A stretch of 64,000 nucleotides of DNA from assembly GCA_963712835.1 (NCBI GenBank), contig CAVQJJ010000007.1, forward strand, positions 186,001 to 250,000, written 5' to 3'. Position 1 is the first letter of the stretch, and every line of letters begins with the position of its first letter. Shown in pieces: positions 1-9,800 of this stretch. The position numbers and the translations under genes were made by a program. Below the pieces are notes generated by a model. It was not told the origin of the DNA and made no database searches. It worked only from the letters and a program-made list of their open reading frames with translations. The DNA is from DATARH01 sp963712835 (GTDB lineage Bacteria; Pseudomonadota; Alphaproteobacteria; ATCC43930; CGMCC-115725).

Positions 1-357
1 TTCCAGCGGGATTGCGACGTTTTCCAGCGCGGTCATCGTCGGCATCAGATGAAAGGCCTGAAACACGATGCCGAGATGCGCGCGCCGCAGCCGCGCCAGG
101 CCGTCCTCGTTAAGCGCGCCAAGATCGCACCCGGCGACCGCGACCCGGCCGCTCGTCGGCCGCTCGAGCCCGGCTGCCACCATCATCAGGGTCGATTTGC
201 CCGACCCCGACGGACCGAGCAGCGCCACCGTTTCGCCGACGCCGATCTGCACCGAAATCCCGCGCAGGATGTTGACGGGGCCGGCCGCGCTCCCCAGTGT
301 TAGATGAACATCCTGCAGAACCACGAGCGGGCTCTCGGAATGGGGCGAGACGGTCAT
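1..357 (-). CDS. ABC transporter ATP-binding protein, LolD/YbbA type (C-terminus beyond window edge)
   Basis: The frame opens with ATG at 357 and runs off the left edge after 119 codons. The N-terminal half of an ABC ATPase is readable: an A-loop/beta region, a Walker A motif GPSGSGKST near residues 49-57, and a Q-loop region reading VFQAFHLMPTMTALENV. The last segment is typical of the LolD/MacB/YbbA group, which powers permeases that extract lipoproteins or act on periplasmic substrates. The divergent neighbour is a TesA-type esterase, the same pairing as ybbA-tesA in E. coli, so a YbbA-like role is likely. The permease would be expected just outside the window. Signature and Walker B motifs are not included, so activity cannot be judged. 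Confidence 0.9.
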   Translation of the reverse strand, partial: MTVSPHSESPLVVLQDVHLTLGSAAGPVNILRGISVQIGVGETVALLGPSGSGKSTLMMVAAGLERPTSGRVAVAGCDLGALNEDGLARLRRAHLGIVFQAFHLMPTMTALENVAIPLE

Positions 358-1032
358 GTCGAGTCAAACCGGAGAGCCGCGCAAAAGCTCCGTCGATATG
401 GCGTGGCCGGAACCGTTTTCAACGCGATATTGTTGCTCAACACCATGCCTGTGATCGCCAAGACGCCAGAAGTCCTCGCCTTTGGCGATAGCCTGACGGC
501 GGGGCTCGGTCTGCCCGCGCGCGAGGCGTTCCCCGCAAAGCTTCAGGCGCGGCTGAAAAGCGAGGGTGTCGACGTTAAGATCGTCAATGCCGGCGTGTCG
601 GGCGATACCACGACCGACGGGCTGGCGCGGCTCGACTGGGCGCTGGCCGATAAGCCGGATTTCGTGATCCTCGCGCTCGGCGCCAACGATGCGCTGCGCG
701 GCATCGACCCCCAGATCGTGCGCGCCAATCTCGACAAGATGATCGACAAGATCCAAGCGTCGGGCGCCAAGATCCTGCTGCTCGGTATGCTGGCTCCGGC
801 GAACTGGGGCCAGCAGTACGAGCATGAATTCGACGCGATCTACCCCGATCTGGCAAAGGCGCACGGCGTGCCGCTCTACCCGTTCTTTCTGGAGGGCGTG
901 GCGATGAACCAAGCACTGAACCAGCCCGATGGCATTCACCCGAATGAGCGCGGTGTCGCGATCATGGTCGATCATATCGCGCCGCTCGTCGCCAAGCTGG
1001 TCGGCGCAACGCTGGCGGAGGGCAAGTCATGA
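340..1032 (+). CDS. Arylesterase / lysophospholipase, GDSL (SGNH) hydrolase of TesA type
   Basis: This is an SGNH hydrolase that cleaves acyl esters and thioesters, normally in the periplasm. Block I is FGDSLTAGLGLP with the catalytic Ser, an oxyanion Gly lies in GVSGDTT, block III is GANDALRG, and block V is DGIHPN with catalytic Asp and His. Size (about 230 residues) fits TesA. A hydrophobic stretch (VFNAILLLNTMPVIA) after two Arg looks like a signal peptide, so I start at ATG 340. ATG 304 would lengthen the overlap with the divergent ABC gene, and ATG 445 would remove the signal. Its stop overlaps the start of the FIST gene (ATGA), suggesting co-translation. Confidence 0.88.
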   Translation: MGRDGHVESNRRAAQKLRRYGVAGTVFNAILLLNTMPVIAKTPEVLAFGDSLTAGLGLPAREAFPAKLQARLKSEGVDVKIVNAGVSGDTTTDGLARLDWALADKPDFVILALGANDALRGIDPQIVRANLDKMIDKIQASGAKILLLGMLAPANWGQQYEHEFDAIYPDLAKAHGVPLYPFFLEGVAMNQALNQPDGIHPNERGVAIMVDHIAPLVAKLVGATLAEGKS

Positions 1033-2162
1033 GCGCCGGCTTTACCGCGGCCTTCGCCTCGGGCGACCCGGCGACGCTCGGCGCGCGGCTCGTCGCCCAG
1101 CTGCCGCGCGAGGCGGAGGCGACGCTCGGCATCCTCTATGTCAGCGAACCGGCGGCCGAGGTCCTGCCAAAGCTGGTCGACGAGCTGGCGGCCGGCACCG
1201 GCATCGATCATTGGACGGGCGGCGTCGGCCTCGGCGTTTGCGCCGCCGGCGAGGAGGTCTACGACCAGCCCGCCGCCGGGGTGCTGACCGCGGCGGTGCC
1301 GGAAAGCGCTTTCCGCATCTTCGCCTCGACCGGCGACCCCGCCGCCGATCTGCCGCGCCGACACGGCAAATGGATCGAGGAGACTCAGCCGATCCTCGCG
1401 CTGGTTCACGCCGACCCGCGCTGCCCCGACCTGCTGCGCGCGACGATCGACGCCGGCGCGGCGACCGGGGCGTTTCTGGTTGGCGGCCTCGTCTCGCACC
1501 GCACCCGCGCCACCCTCGTCGCGCGCACCCCCAACAGCAACCAGCCCGGCACCGATGCCGGCGGCATGGCGGGGCTGATGCTGGCGCCGGAGGTCGGCGT
1601 GGCGACGGCGCTTTCCCAGGGCTGCATGCCGATCGGGCCGGTGCGCCGTATTGACGAGGCGCGGGACAATGTCGTGATGGCGATCGACGGCCGCCCCGCG
1701 CTCGACGTGTTCCGCGAGGATATCGGGCCGGAGCTGGCGCAGAACATGCGCCGGGTCGGCGGCGTCATCTTCGCCGGGCTGCCGGTAACCGGCTCGGACA
1801 CCGGCGACTATCTCGTGCGCAATCTGATGGCGATCGACCCGAGCCAGGGCTGGATCGTGCTCGGCGCCGAGGTCTCGCCCGGCGACCCGATCGTGTTCTG
1901 CCGGCGCGACCCCGAAAGCGCCAAGCAGGATTTGACGCGCATGGTCAAGCAGCTCGCCGGACGCCTCTCCGGCCCGCCCAAGGCCGGGGTGTATGTGAGT
2001 TGCGTCGCGCGCGGCGCCTCGCTGTTCGGCGACGAAGGGATCGAGACAACGGTGATCCGCGAGACGCTCGGTGACTTCCCGCTGGTTGGGTTCTTTGCCA
2101 ATGGCGAAATCTCGCGCGACCGGCTCTACGGCCATACCGGGATTTTGACGCTATTTACGTGA
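1029..2162 (+). CDS. FIST domain-containing protein (FIST_N plus FIST_C)
   Basis: This 377-residue protein matches the FIST family, proposed intracellular small-ligand sensors often found with signal-transduction proteins. The N-terminal part (about residues 20-200) has the pattern around ILYVSEPAAEVL and HWTGGVGLGVCAAGEEVY. The C-terminal part ends with GFFANGEISRDRLYGHTGIL, close to the usual FIST_C ending of F-x-GEI followed by HT and a hydrophobic tail. There is no signal peptide or membrane segment, so it is probably cytoplasmic. The start codon overlaps the esterase stop in an ATGA. No kinase or chemoreceptor is adjacent, so the ligand and partner are unknown. Confidence 0.85.
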   Translation: MSAGFTAAFASGDPATLGARLVAQLPREAEATLGILYVSEPAAEVLPKLVDELAAGTGIDHWTGGVGLGVCAAGEEVYDQPAAGVLTAAVPESAFRIFASTGDPAADLPRRHGKWIEETQPILALVHADPRCPDLLRATIDAGAATGAFLVGGLVSHRTRATLVARTPNSNQPGTDAGGMAGLMLAPEVGVATALSQGCMPIGPVRRIDEARDNVVMAIDGRPALDVFREDIGPELAQNMRRVGGVIFAGLPVTGSDTGDYLVRNLMAIDPSQGWIVLGAEVSPGDPIVFCRRDPESAKQDLTRMVKQLAGRLSGPPKAGVYVSCVARGASLFGDEGIETTVIRETLGDFPLVGFFANGEISRDRLYGHTGILTLFT

Positions 2163-2170
2163 CCCAAACC

Positions 2171-2265
2171 GTCATTGCGAGGAGCGCAGCGACGCAGCAA
2201 TCTGCATCCGTCTCCGCCCTCTGTGGCGGGAGATTGCCGGGGCGCCTTTGGCGCCTCGCAATGAC
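2171..2265. repeat. Intergenic palindromic repeat, family A (GTCATTGCGAGG type)
   Basis: The spacer between the FIST gene and thpR is bounded by GTCATTGCGAGG (2171-2182) and its reverse complement CCTCGCAATGAC (2254-2265), with a second inner pair around AGCAATCTG and AGATTGCC. A second copy of the same design lies at 24535-24619. It is a REP-like or small MITE-like element, not coding. Confidence 0.75.
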
Positions 2266-2277
2266 ACGAGAAGAACA

Positions 2278-2814
2278 ATGCTCCGCCTCTTTGTCGGGAT
2301 CGAGTTTCCCCCCGAATTGAAGCTCCGCCTGTCGCTGCTGCAGAGCGGAATCGCCGGGGCGAAATGGGTCGATCCGGGCAATTTCCACCTGACCTTGCGG
2401 TTTATCGGCGAGGTCGACGAGGGCACCGCCGCGGATGTCGACGAGGCGCTGCTGCGGCTGAAGGCGCGGCCTTTCACCCTGCTGCTCGCGGGGACTGGCA
2501 CCTTCGGCGGCGACAAGCCGCGGCAGCTCTGGGTCGGCACCGAGCGCGAGCCGGCGCTTAGCGCCCTCCAGGGCAAGGTCGAGCAGGCGCTGATCCGCGC
2601 CCGGCTGCCGCCCGAGCCGCGCAAATTCACGCCGCACGTGACGCTGGCCCGGCTGCGCGACCCGAGGCGCGGCGAAATCCACGATTTCCTCGCGAGCCAC
2701 GCGCAATTCCGCGCCGCGCCGCTAAAAGTCGAGCGCTTCAGCTTGATCGCCAGCTATCCCACCAAGGCTGGCTCGGTTTATGAAGACCAGGCGGATTACG
2801 AGTTGATTGGGTAA
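2278..2814 (+). CDS. thpR: RNA 2',3'-cyclic phosphodiesterase (2'-5' RNA ligase family)
   Basis: A 178-residue 2H phosphoesterase. The two HxTx motifs are present as HLTL (in FHLTLRFIGEV, about residue 40) and HVTL (in FTPHVTLARL, about residue 124). ThpR hydrolyses 2',3'-cyclic phosphates at RNA ends and has tRNA ligase activity in vitro; its cellular role is unsettled. I start at ATG 2278, which follows GAGAAGAAC and places the conserved LRLFVGIEFP at the N-terminus. An upstream in-frame ATG at 2248 lies inside the repeat and is unlikely. Confidence 0.92.
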   Translation: MLRLFVGIEFPPELKLRLSLLQSGIAGAKWVDPGNFHLTLRFIGEVDEGTAADVDEALLRLKARPFTLLLAGTGTFGGDKPRQLWVGTEREPALSALQGKVEQALIRARLPPEPRKFTPHVTLARLRDPRRGEIHDFLASHAQFRAAPLKVERFSLIASYPTKAGSVYEDQADYELIG

Positions 2815-2815
2815 G

Positions 2816-2832
2816 GTTCCGCTGCGCGGAAC
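2816..2832. terminator. Short stem-loop after thpR, terminator-like without U-tract
   Basis: GTTCCGC and GCGGAAC form a perfect 7-bp stem with a 3-nt loop starting two bases after the thpR stop. No run of T follows, so it may be a processing or attenuation hairpin, or part of the larger structure downstream. Confidence 0.4.
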
Positions 2833-2833
2833 G

Positions 2834-2914
2834 CGGCACCGGCCCGCTCCCCCACCTGGCCACCCAACGAGAGTATGCTGATTGGGTGGCCGGGTGGGGG
2901 GCGGGCTGGTGCCG
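2834..2914. repeat. Long inverted repeat (about 33-bp arms, 14-nt loop) between thpR and the EVE gene
   Basis: Arm 1 (2834-2867) and arm 2 (2882-2914) are near-perfect reverse complements. There is one 1-nt bulge and two differences, and both differences would be G-U or U-G pairs in the plus-strand RNA. It fills the gap upstream of the EVE-domain gene. It could be a REP/MITE-type element or a strong transcript hairpin. Confidence 0.8.
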
Positions 2915-2962
2915 TAAGCTGGGCCGGATGGCCCAGCGCACTTGAAATATGAGGGGCAAGAA

Positions 2963-3376
2963 ATGGCGCATTGGCTCGTGAAATCCGAACCGGCCAAGTA
3001 CCCGTGGGAGCAGATGGTCAAGGACAGGCGCACCCATTGGGACGGCGTCCACAATTTCCAGGCCGCCAACAACATGAAGGCGATGAAAGAAGGCGACCGC
3101 GCATTCTTCTACCACTCGAACGAGGGCAAGGAGATCGTCGGCGTGGTCGAGATCGTGCGCGCCTTCTACCCCAACCCGGACGAGCCGAGCCCGCATTTCG
3201 GACTGGTCGACGTGGCGCCGGTGATTGCGGTGAAGACGCCGGTGACGCTCGCCGAGATGAAGACGACCCCGGAATTGAAAAACATGGCGCTGATCCGCCA
3301 GTCGCGCCTCTCGGTCTGCCCGGTCACCGACGCCGAATGGGCGGCGATCTGCAAGATGGCGGGGATCGAGGCATAG
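2963..3376 (+). CDS. EVE domain-containing protein (thymocyte nuclear protein 1-like)
   Basis: A 137-residue single-domain EVE protein of the PUA-like fold. It starts MAHWLVKSEPAKYPWEQM, with further typical stretches HWDGVHNFQAANNM and RAFFYHSNEGKEIVGVVEI. EVE domains bind modified bases in DNA or RNA; the bacterial single-domain form has no settled function. ATG 2963 follows the Shine-Dalgarno-like GAGGGG; the frame is open to 2942 but that start adds nothing conserved. The preceding long hairpin may shape its transcript. Confidence 0.9.
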   Translation: MAHWLVKSEPAKYPWEQMVKDRRTHWDGVHNFQAANNMKAMKEGDRAFFYHSNEGKEIVGVVEIVRAFYPNPDEPSPHFGLVDVAPVIAVKTPVTLAEMKTTPELKNMALIRQSRLSVCPVTDAEWAAICKMAGIEA

Positions 3377-3390
3377 CCATCCCCTTACTT

Positions 3391-3497
3391 GTCATTCCCG
3401 CGAAAGCGGGAACCCATGAACACAGGCCTCTACCAATCAGGCACCGTCCGCGTTCATGGGTTCCGGGTTTATCGCTTCGCGATGCCCCCGGAATGAC
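3391..3497. repeat. Intergenic palindromic repeat, family B (TTCCCGCGAAAGCGGGAA type)
   Basis: The element begins GTCATTCCCGCGAAAGCGGG (hairpin with a GAAA loop) and ends with CCCCGGAATGAC. An inner pair CCCATGAAC / GTTCATGGG lies inside. Related copies occur at 30284-30360 and 31898-31976. It lies upstream of acsA. Confidence 0.75.
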
Positions 3498-3603
3498 GCC
3501 AGGGGTGCCGCAAGCGGGCGAGGGGTTTGACACAAAAATTTGCGCCCGCGCCGGCTCTGCGCCATATCAAGAGCCAAACTGCGTCGCGTATGGGAGGAGT
3601 GAG

Positions 3604-5550
<1,947 letters not shown>

Positions 5551-5561
5551 GCCCCGAATCC

Positions 5562-5583
5562 CCTCTCCCGCAAGCGGGAGAGG
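5562..5583. terminator. Stem-loop after acsA (perfect 9-bp arms)
   Basis: CCTCTCCCG and CGGGAGAGG flank a CAAG loop, starting about 12 bp after the acsA stop. It may end acsA transcription, but no T-run follows. Similar CTCTCC hairpins occur at 32539-32563, so it may belong to a dispersed repeat family. Up to 5668 I see nothing else. Confidence 0.5.
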
Positions 5584-5668
5584 CTGGATCGCGCCGAAAT
5601 GCGCGAGACGGGCGAGGGTTCGTGCGCGCCGGACGCAGCTTCGCCGGCAAACGGGCGAAGGGTTCTCG

Positions 5669-6397
5669 CTAAGGCGTCTTGGCGAGCGGCTTGAGCAGGC
5701 CGGCGACCTGCCCGTCCGGCAGGCGCGTGACGCGGCCGGGCAACACCACGGTCGGCTTGCCGCCGCCTAGCGTCATCCTCCCCGGCCCGTCGACCAGCAT
5801 CGTGCCGCTGCCCTTAGGTGGGATCGGCGTCGGCTTCGGCCAGTGCGTCAGCGTATCCTGCAAGCCTTCGCCGCCGAGCTCCCAGTTCCGCACCGGCCCC
5901 GAATCGATGTGCATGAAATGCGACTTGGGATACCAGCCGACCCCGCCGCGCTTCATGTCTCGCGCCGCCGCGACCGCATCTTCGAGCCGCTCGGGGAAAT
6001 ACACATCGAGCGCGCGGCCATAGAGATGCTGGCTGTTGTCGGCGACGCCAAACTGCGTGTGCTCCAGCTGCTCGTTGGTCTGCAGCGAGCGATAGGCCGA
6101 TAGCACCGTCGCGCTTTTCTGCCCGGTCGCCGCCATCACCGCGGCGACGAAATCGATCACGGCGACATCGATGCCGGTCACCCCGCCGGTGCGGCGGTCG
6201 CGCAGGAACAGGTCGAGTTCTTCCATCGCCCGGGCGACAGGCCCTTTGGCGTTGCGGTAAACGCGGTCGAGCACCGCACCGCTATGCGCATCGACCAGCC
6301 GCACACGATCGCCGGGTACGACCATGGGCGCCGCGAGCGCCGCCCCCGGAGCGCACAGCAGACCAACCGTCGTCAGCAAAAACCGGCGCCGATGCAT
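5669..6397 (-). CDS. DUF882 family protein (YcbK-like, peptidase M15-type fold), probable Tat substrate
   Basis: A 242-residue exported protein. The N-terminus MHRRRFLLTTVGLLCAPG followed by AALAAP looks like a signal peptide with a Tat-like RRRFL motif. The core has LSAYRS, SQHLYGRALDVYFP (HxxGxAxD) and GGVGWYPKSHFMHIDSG, the zinc-binding pattern of the DUF882/M15 fold. Members are thought to act on peptidoglycan or sit beside L,D-transpeptidases; the activity is not proven. A Pro-rich tail follows. I start at ATG 6397; the frame is open 20 codons further but those would bury the signal peptide. Confidence 0.88.
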   Translation of the reverse strand: MHRRRFLLTTVGLLCAPGAALAAPMVVPGDRVRLVDAHSGAVLDRVYRNAKGPVARAMEELDLFLRDRRTGGVTGIDVAVIDFVAAVMAATGQKSATVLSAYRSLQTNEQLEHTQFGVADNSQHLYGRALDVYFPERLEDAVAAARDMKRGGVGWYPKSHFMHIDSGPVRNWELGGEGLQDTLTHWPKPTPIPPKGSGTMLVDGPGRMTLGGGKPTVVLPGRVTRLPDGQVAGLLKPLAKTP

Positions 6398-6862
6398 GGC
6401 GCGGATATTACGCCGCGAGGGTTCGGAGCGAAAGCAATCAGCAACCAGAGTCCGCAAAAGTGATATCTTTAGCCAATAACGTCAGAGAGCCGATGCGCGC
6501 ACAATCGTTTCGTTCTTGCTGAATACACGACCTTGTCGGAAGGAAATTTCCTCACCAGGTAACGACGCCTGCCCGCTCCATAGCGGCTGCTGCTCCGCGC
6601 CGACGGGGGCCAGAGAATTCCTAGCGCCAGATTCATCGCGAAATTTGTTTCAGCCCTCTTGAATCCGGAACATATAGGGAACAAATAAGCCAAAGAAACC
6701 AGAAGCAGGCGCCTCAGGCCGCCGATGTTCGCAACCCTCGCTTTCCGTCTGGCTGTTATTCAGCGGTTTTTTCGGCCGGCGCTGAGCTGCGTCAGAGCCT
6801 TGCTGCCGCGATGCCGCGGTTTCCTGCGCCGCGGCGCCGACATCGCGGCGAAGCGGCAAGCC
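6398..6862. other. Intergenic region of 465 bp with no convincing gene
   Basis: Between the DUF882 gene and the end of the glutamate dehydrogenase gene I see no recognisable protein. A LexA-type motif sits at 6668-6682. On the minus strand just beyond it a 55-codon ORF (6636 down to 6469, ATG start, Arg/Ser-rich) is open but resembles nothing I know and may be chance. Confidence 0.5.
6668..6682. promoter_or_regulatory. Candidate LexA (SOS) operator, GAAC-N7-GAAC
   Basis: GAAC-ATATAGG-GAAC is a perfect match to the alphaproteobacterial LexA box (GTTC-N7-GTTC on the other strand). A plus-strand -35-like TTGAAT (6659-6664) would place it in the promoter spacer. No SOS gene follows on either strand. 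An eight-base motif of this kind is expected about twice by chance in 64 kb, so the call rests on its intergenic, promoter-like setting. Confidence 0.45.
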
Positions 6863-9800
6863 TCAGCCGAGCGCCTGGCGCAATTGCCGCGCCGCGACGA
6901 CAAGCATGGCCAGATCCGGGTTGGGCACTGCGCCGAGTTCGGCGGCGAGCGCGTCAGCCGGGGCGAGCTGCGCGGTATGGGCCGCGACCCAGGCGGCGAT
7001 AGGATCGGCGGCGCTATCCGCAGCTTTCAGCACGCGCTCGGTGAGCTCGGCCTGCAGCGCGTAGAAATCGTCGATCAGCGTGTCGATCGCCGCCTTTTGC
7101 CATTGCGTCTCGGCCGGCAGGCGGCGGGCGGCGTCGCGCAATCCGTCGAGCGCGAAGCGAGCGCCGACGCCGTAAAAGACCGCAGCGGCGCGATCGATCG
7201 CCTGTCCCGACCGCACGGCGAGTTCGCCGATCTCGAACGCGGTGGTCAGGAAGATGATGCCGCCGACCCGCTCCGCCACCGCGCGCGGCACCCCGGCCTC
7301 GGCCAGCTCGGCAGCTCGTCGATCGTAAAGCGCTCGTTCGTCGGCCGGCAGCAGGTCACCGATCACGACAGTCAAATGCTCGACCGCCGGCGCGAACCGA
7401 CCGATTTCGTCGAACCCCAGGCGCTCGACCCGCAGCAGCCACGTTGCCGCATGTTCGACAATGCCGGCGATGTCGAGCAGCATCCCGTACTGCACCCGCG
7501 CGGCCACCTTGTTGTCGAGCGTCTCGATCGCCGCCCACAGCGAGGGCAGACCGTATGCCTCACGCACGATGCGATAGGCGCGGGCGATCTCGGCGGCGCT
7601 GCGGCCAGTATGCGCCGCAAGATCGTGAACAAAGGTGAGACCGCCGCGGTTGACGACATCGTTGGCGACAACCGTCGCGACGATCTCGCGGCGCAGCGGA
7701 TGGGCGGCGATCTGCGCCGCGAAACGGTCGCGCAGCGCAAGCGGGAAATAGAGCCGCAATTCCTCCGCGAGCTCGGGCGCGTCGGGCAAATCGGACTGCA
7801 CGAGCGCATCGTCGAGCGACATCTTCGCGTAAGCGAGCAGCACCGACAGCTCCGGCCGGGTGAGGCCCTTATGAGCCGCCGCGCGGGCCGCGATCTCGAC
7901 ATCGTCGGGAAGGAATTCGAGAGCGCGATCGAGCCGGCCCGACATTTCGAGCTCGCGCATCATGCGCGCCTGGCGGTCGAGCGCGGCAAAGGGCTCCCGC
8001 TGGCCGCGCGCTTCGGCGACCGACAATGCTTCGCCCTGCAAGTAGTTGTCGCGCAGCACCAAGGCGGCGACATCGTCGGTCATGCTCGCCAGCAGAGGTT
8101 CGCGCTCGGGAGCGGCCAGCGCGCCGGTGGCGATCGCGTGGCCGAGCAGTATCTTGATGTTGACCTCATGGTCCGACATCGACACGCCGGCCGAATTGTC
8201 GATGGCGTCGGTATCGATCCGTCCGCCCTTTTGCGCGTAAGCGATACGCCCGCGTTCGGTGACGCCGAGATTGGCCCCCTCCCCGACGACACGGGCTCGA
8301 ATGTCCTCGCCATCGACGCGCAGCGCATCGTTGGCCTTGTCGCCGACCTGCAAGTGCGCTTCGGCGCGCGCCTTGATGAAGGTGCCGATGCCGCCAAAGA
8401 ACAACAGGTCGATTTCGGCGCGCAGCAGATGGCGGATCAGCTCGGCCGGGGTCAACTCGTCCTCGACAATACCGAAGACGCGTTTCATCTCAGGCGTGAT
8501 GCCGATCGATTTGGCGCTGCGCTCGAAGACGCCGCCGCCGGGCGAGATCAACCGCCGGTCGTAATCGCCCCAACCGAGCCGCGGGTTTTCGAAGAGCCGC
8601 TTGCGCTCGACATGGCTTTTTGCCGCGTCGGGATCGGGATCGATGAAAATGTGCAGATGGTTGAACGCGCCGACGAGCCGGATGTGGCGCGACTGCAGCA
8701 TGCCGTTGCCGAAGACGTCGCCGCCCATGTCGCCGACGCCGACGACGGTGAAATCGGTCGATTGGATATCGGTGCCCAGTTCGCGGAAATGCCGCTTCAC
8801 GAGCTCCCAGGCGCCGCGCGAGGTGATGCCGATCGCCTTGTGATCGTAGCCGGCCGAACCGCCGCTGGCGAACGCATCGCCGAGCCAGAAGCCGTAACCG
8901 ATCGCGATGTCGTTGGCGGTGTCGGAGAAGGTCGCGGTGCCTTTGTCGGCGGCGACAACGAGATACGGATCGTCCGGGTCATAACGGACGACGTCGCGCG
9001 GCGGCTCGATGTGGTGCACTTCGGCGCTGTCGGCAACGATGTTGTCGGTCAGGTCCAACAGCCCGTGCATCAGGATTTTGTAGCACTCGATGCCCTCCGC
9101 TCGGAGCGCCGCATGGCCGCTCGGCGGGCGCTTGAGCACGAACCCACCTTTCGACCCTACCGGGATGATCACCGCATTCTTGACGGTCTGCGCTTTCATC
9201 AGGCCGAGAATCTCGGTACGGAAATCCTCCCGCCGGTCGGACCAGCGGATGCCGCCGCGCGCCACCTTGCCGGCGCGCATATGCACCCCTTCCGTGCGCG
9301 GGCTATAGACGTAGATTTCAAACAGCGGACGCGGCAGCGGCAGAAGGTCGATCTCGCTCGACGCGAGCTTGACCGCGAGATAGGGCTTCGGGCTGCCGTC
9401 GGCTTGCGGCTGGAAATAGCTGGTCCGCACCGATTTGAGGATCAGCTTCAGAAAGCCGCGCAGGATGCGATCCTCATCGAGGCTTTCAACCGCTTTGAGC
9501 TCTTCTTCGACCGCCTGGAGCTCCGCGGCGATATCGAGCGAGCCGCCCTTCGGCGGCGTGCGGCTAAAACGCAATTCGAACAGCGTCACCAGCCGCCGCG
9601 CGATCCCGGCATGCGCCGACAGCGCATCCTCCATATAGGCCTGGCTGAACGCGCTGCCCGCCTGCCGCAAAACCTTGCAATAAAGGCGCAGGATCGTCGT
9701 CTGTCGCGCCGTCAACTCAGCGCGAAGCACCAGCCGGTTGAACCCGTCATTCTCGATCGCGCCTGTCGCGACGGCGACCAATGCCGCCTCGAAATTGTGC

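Noticed and set aside
972..2135. A 387-codon minus-strand frame opposite the FIST gene
   Set aside because: No family pattern, and the plus-strand FIST protein is complete with overlapping starts.
2971..3603. A 211-codon upstream extension of acsA
   Set aside because: It overlaps the EVE gene in another frame and a palindromic repeat; the conserved start of the enzyme is at 3604 with a good ribosome site.
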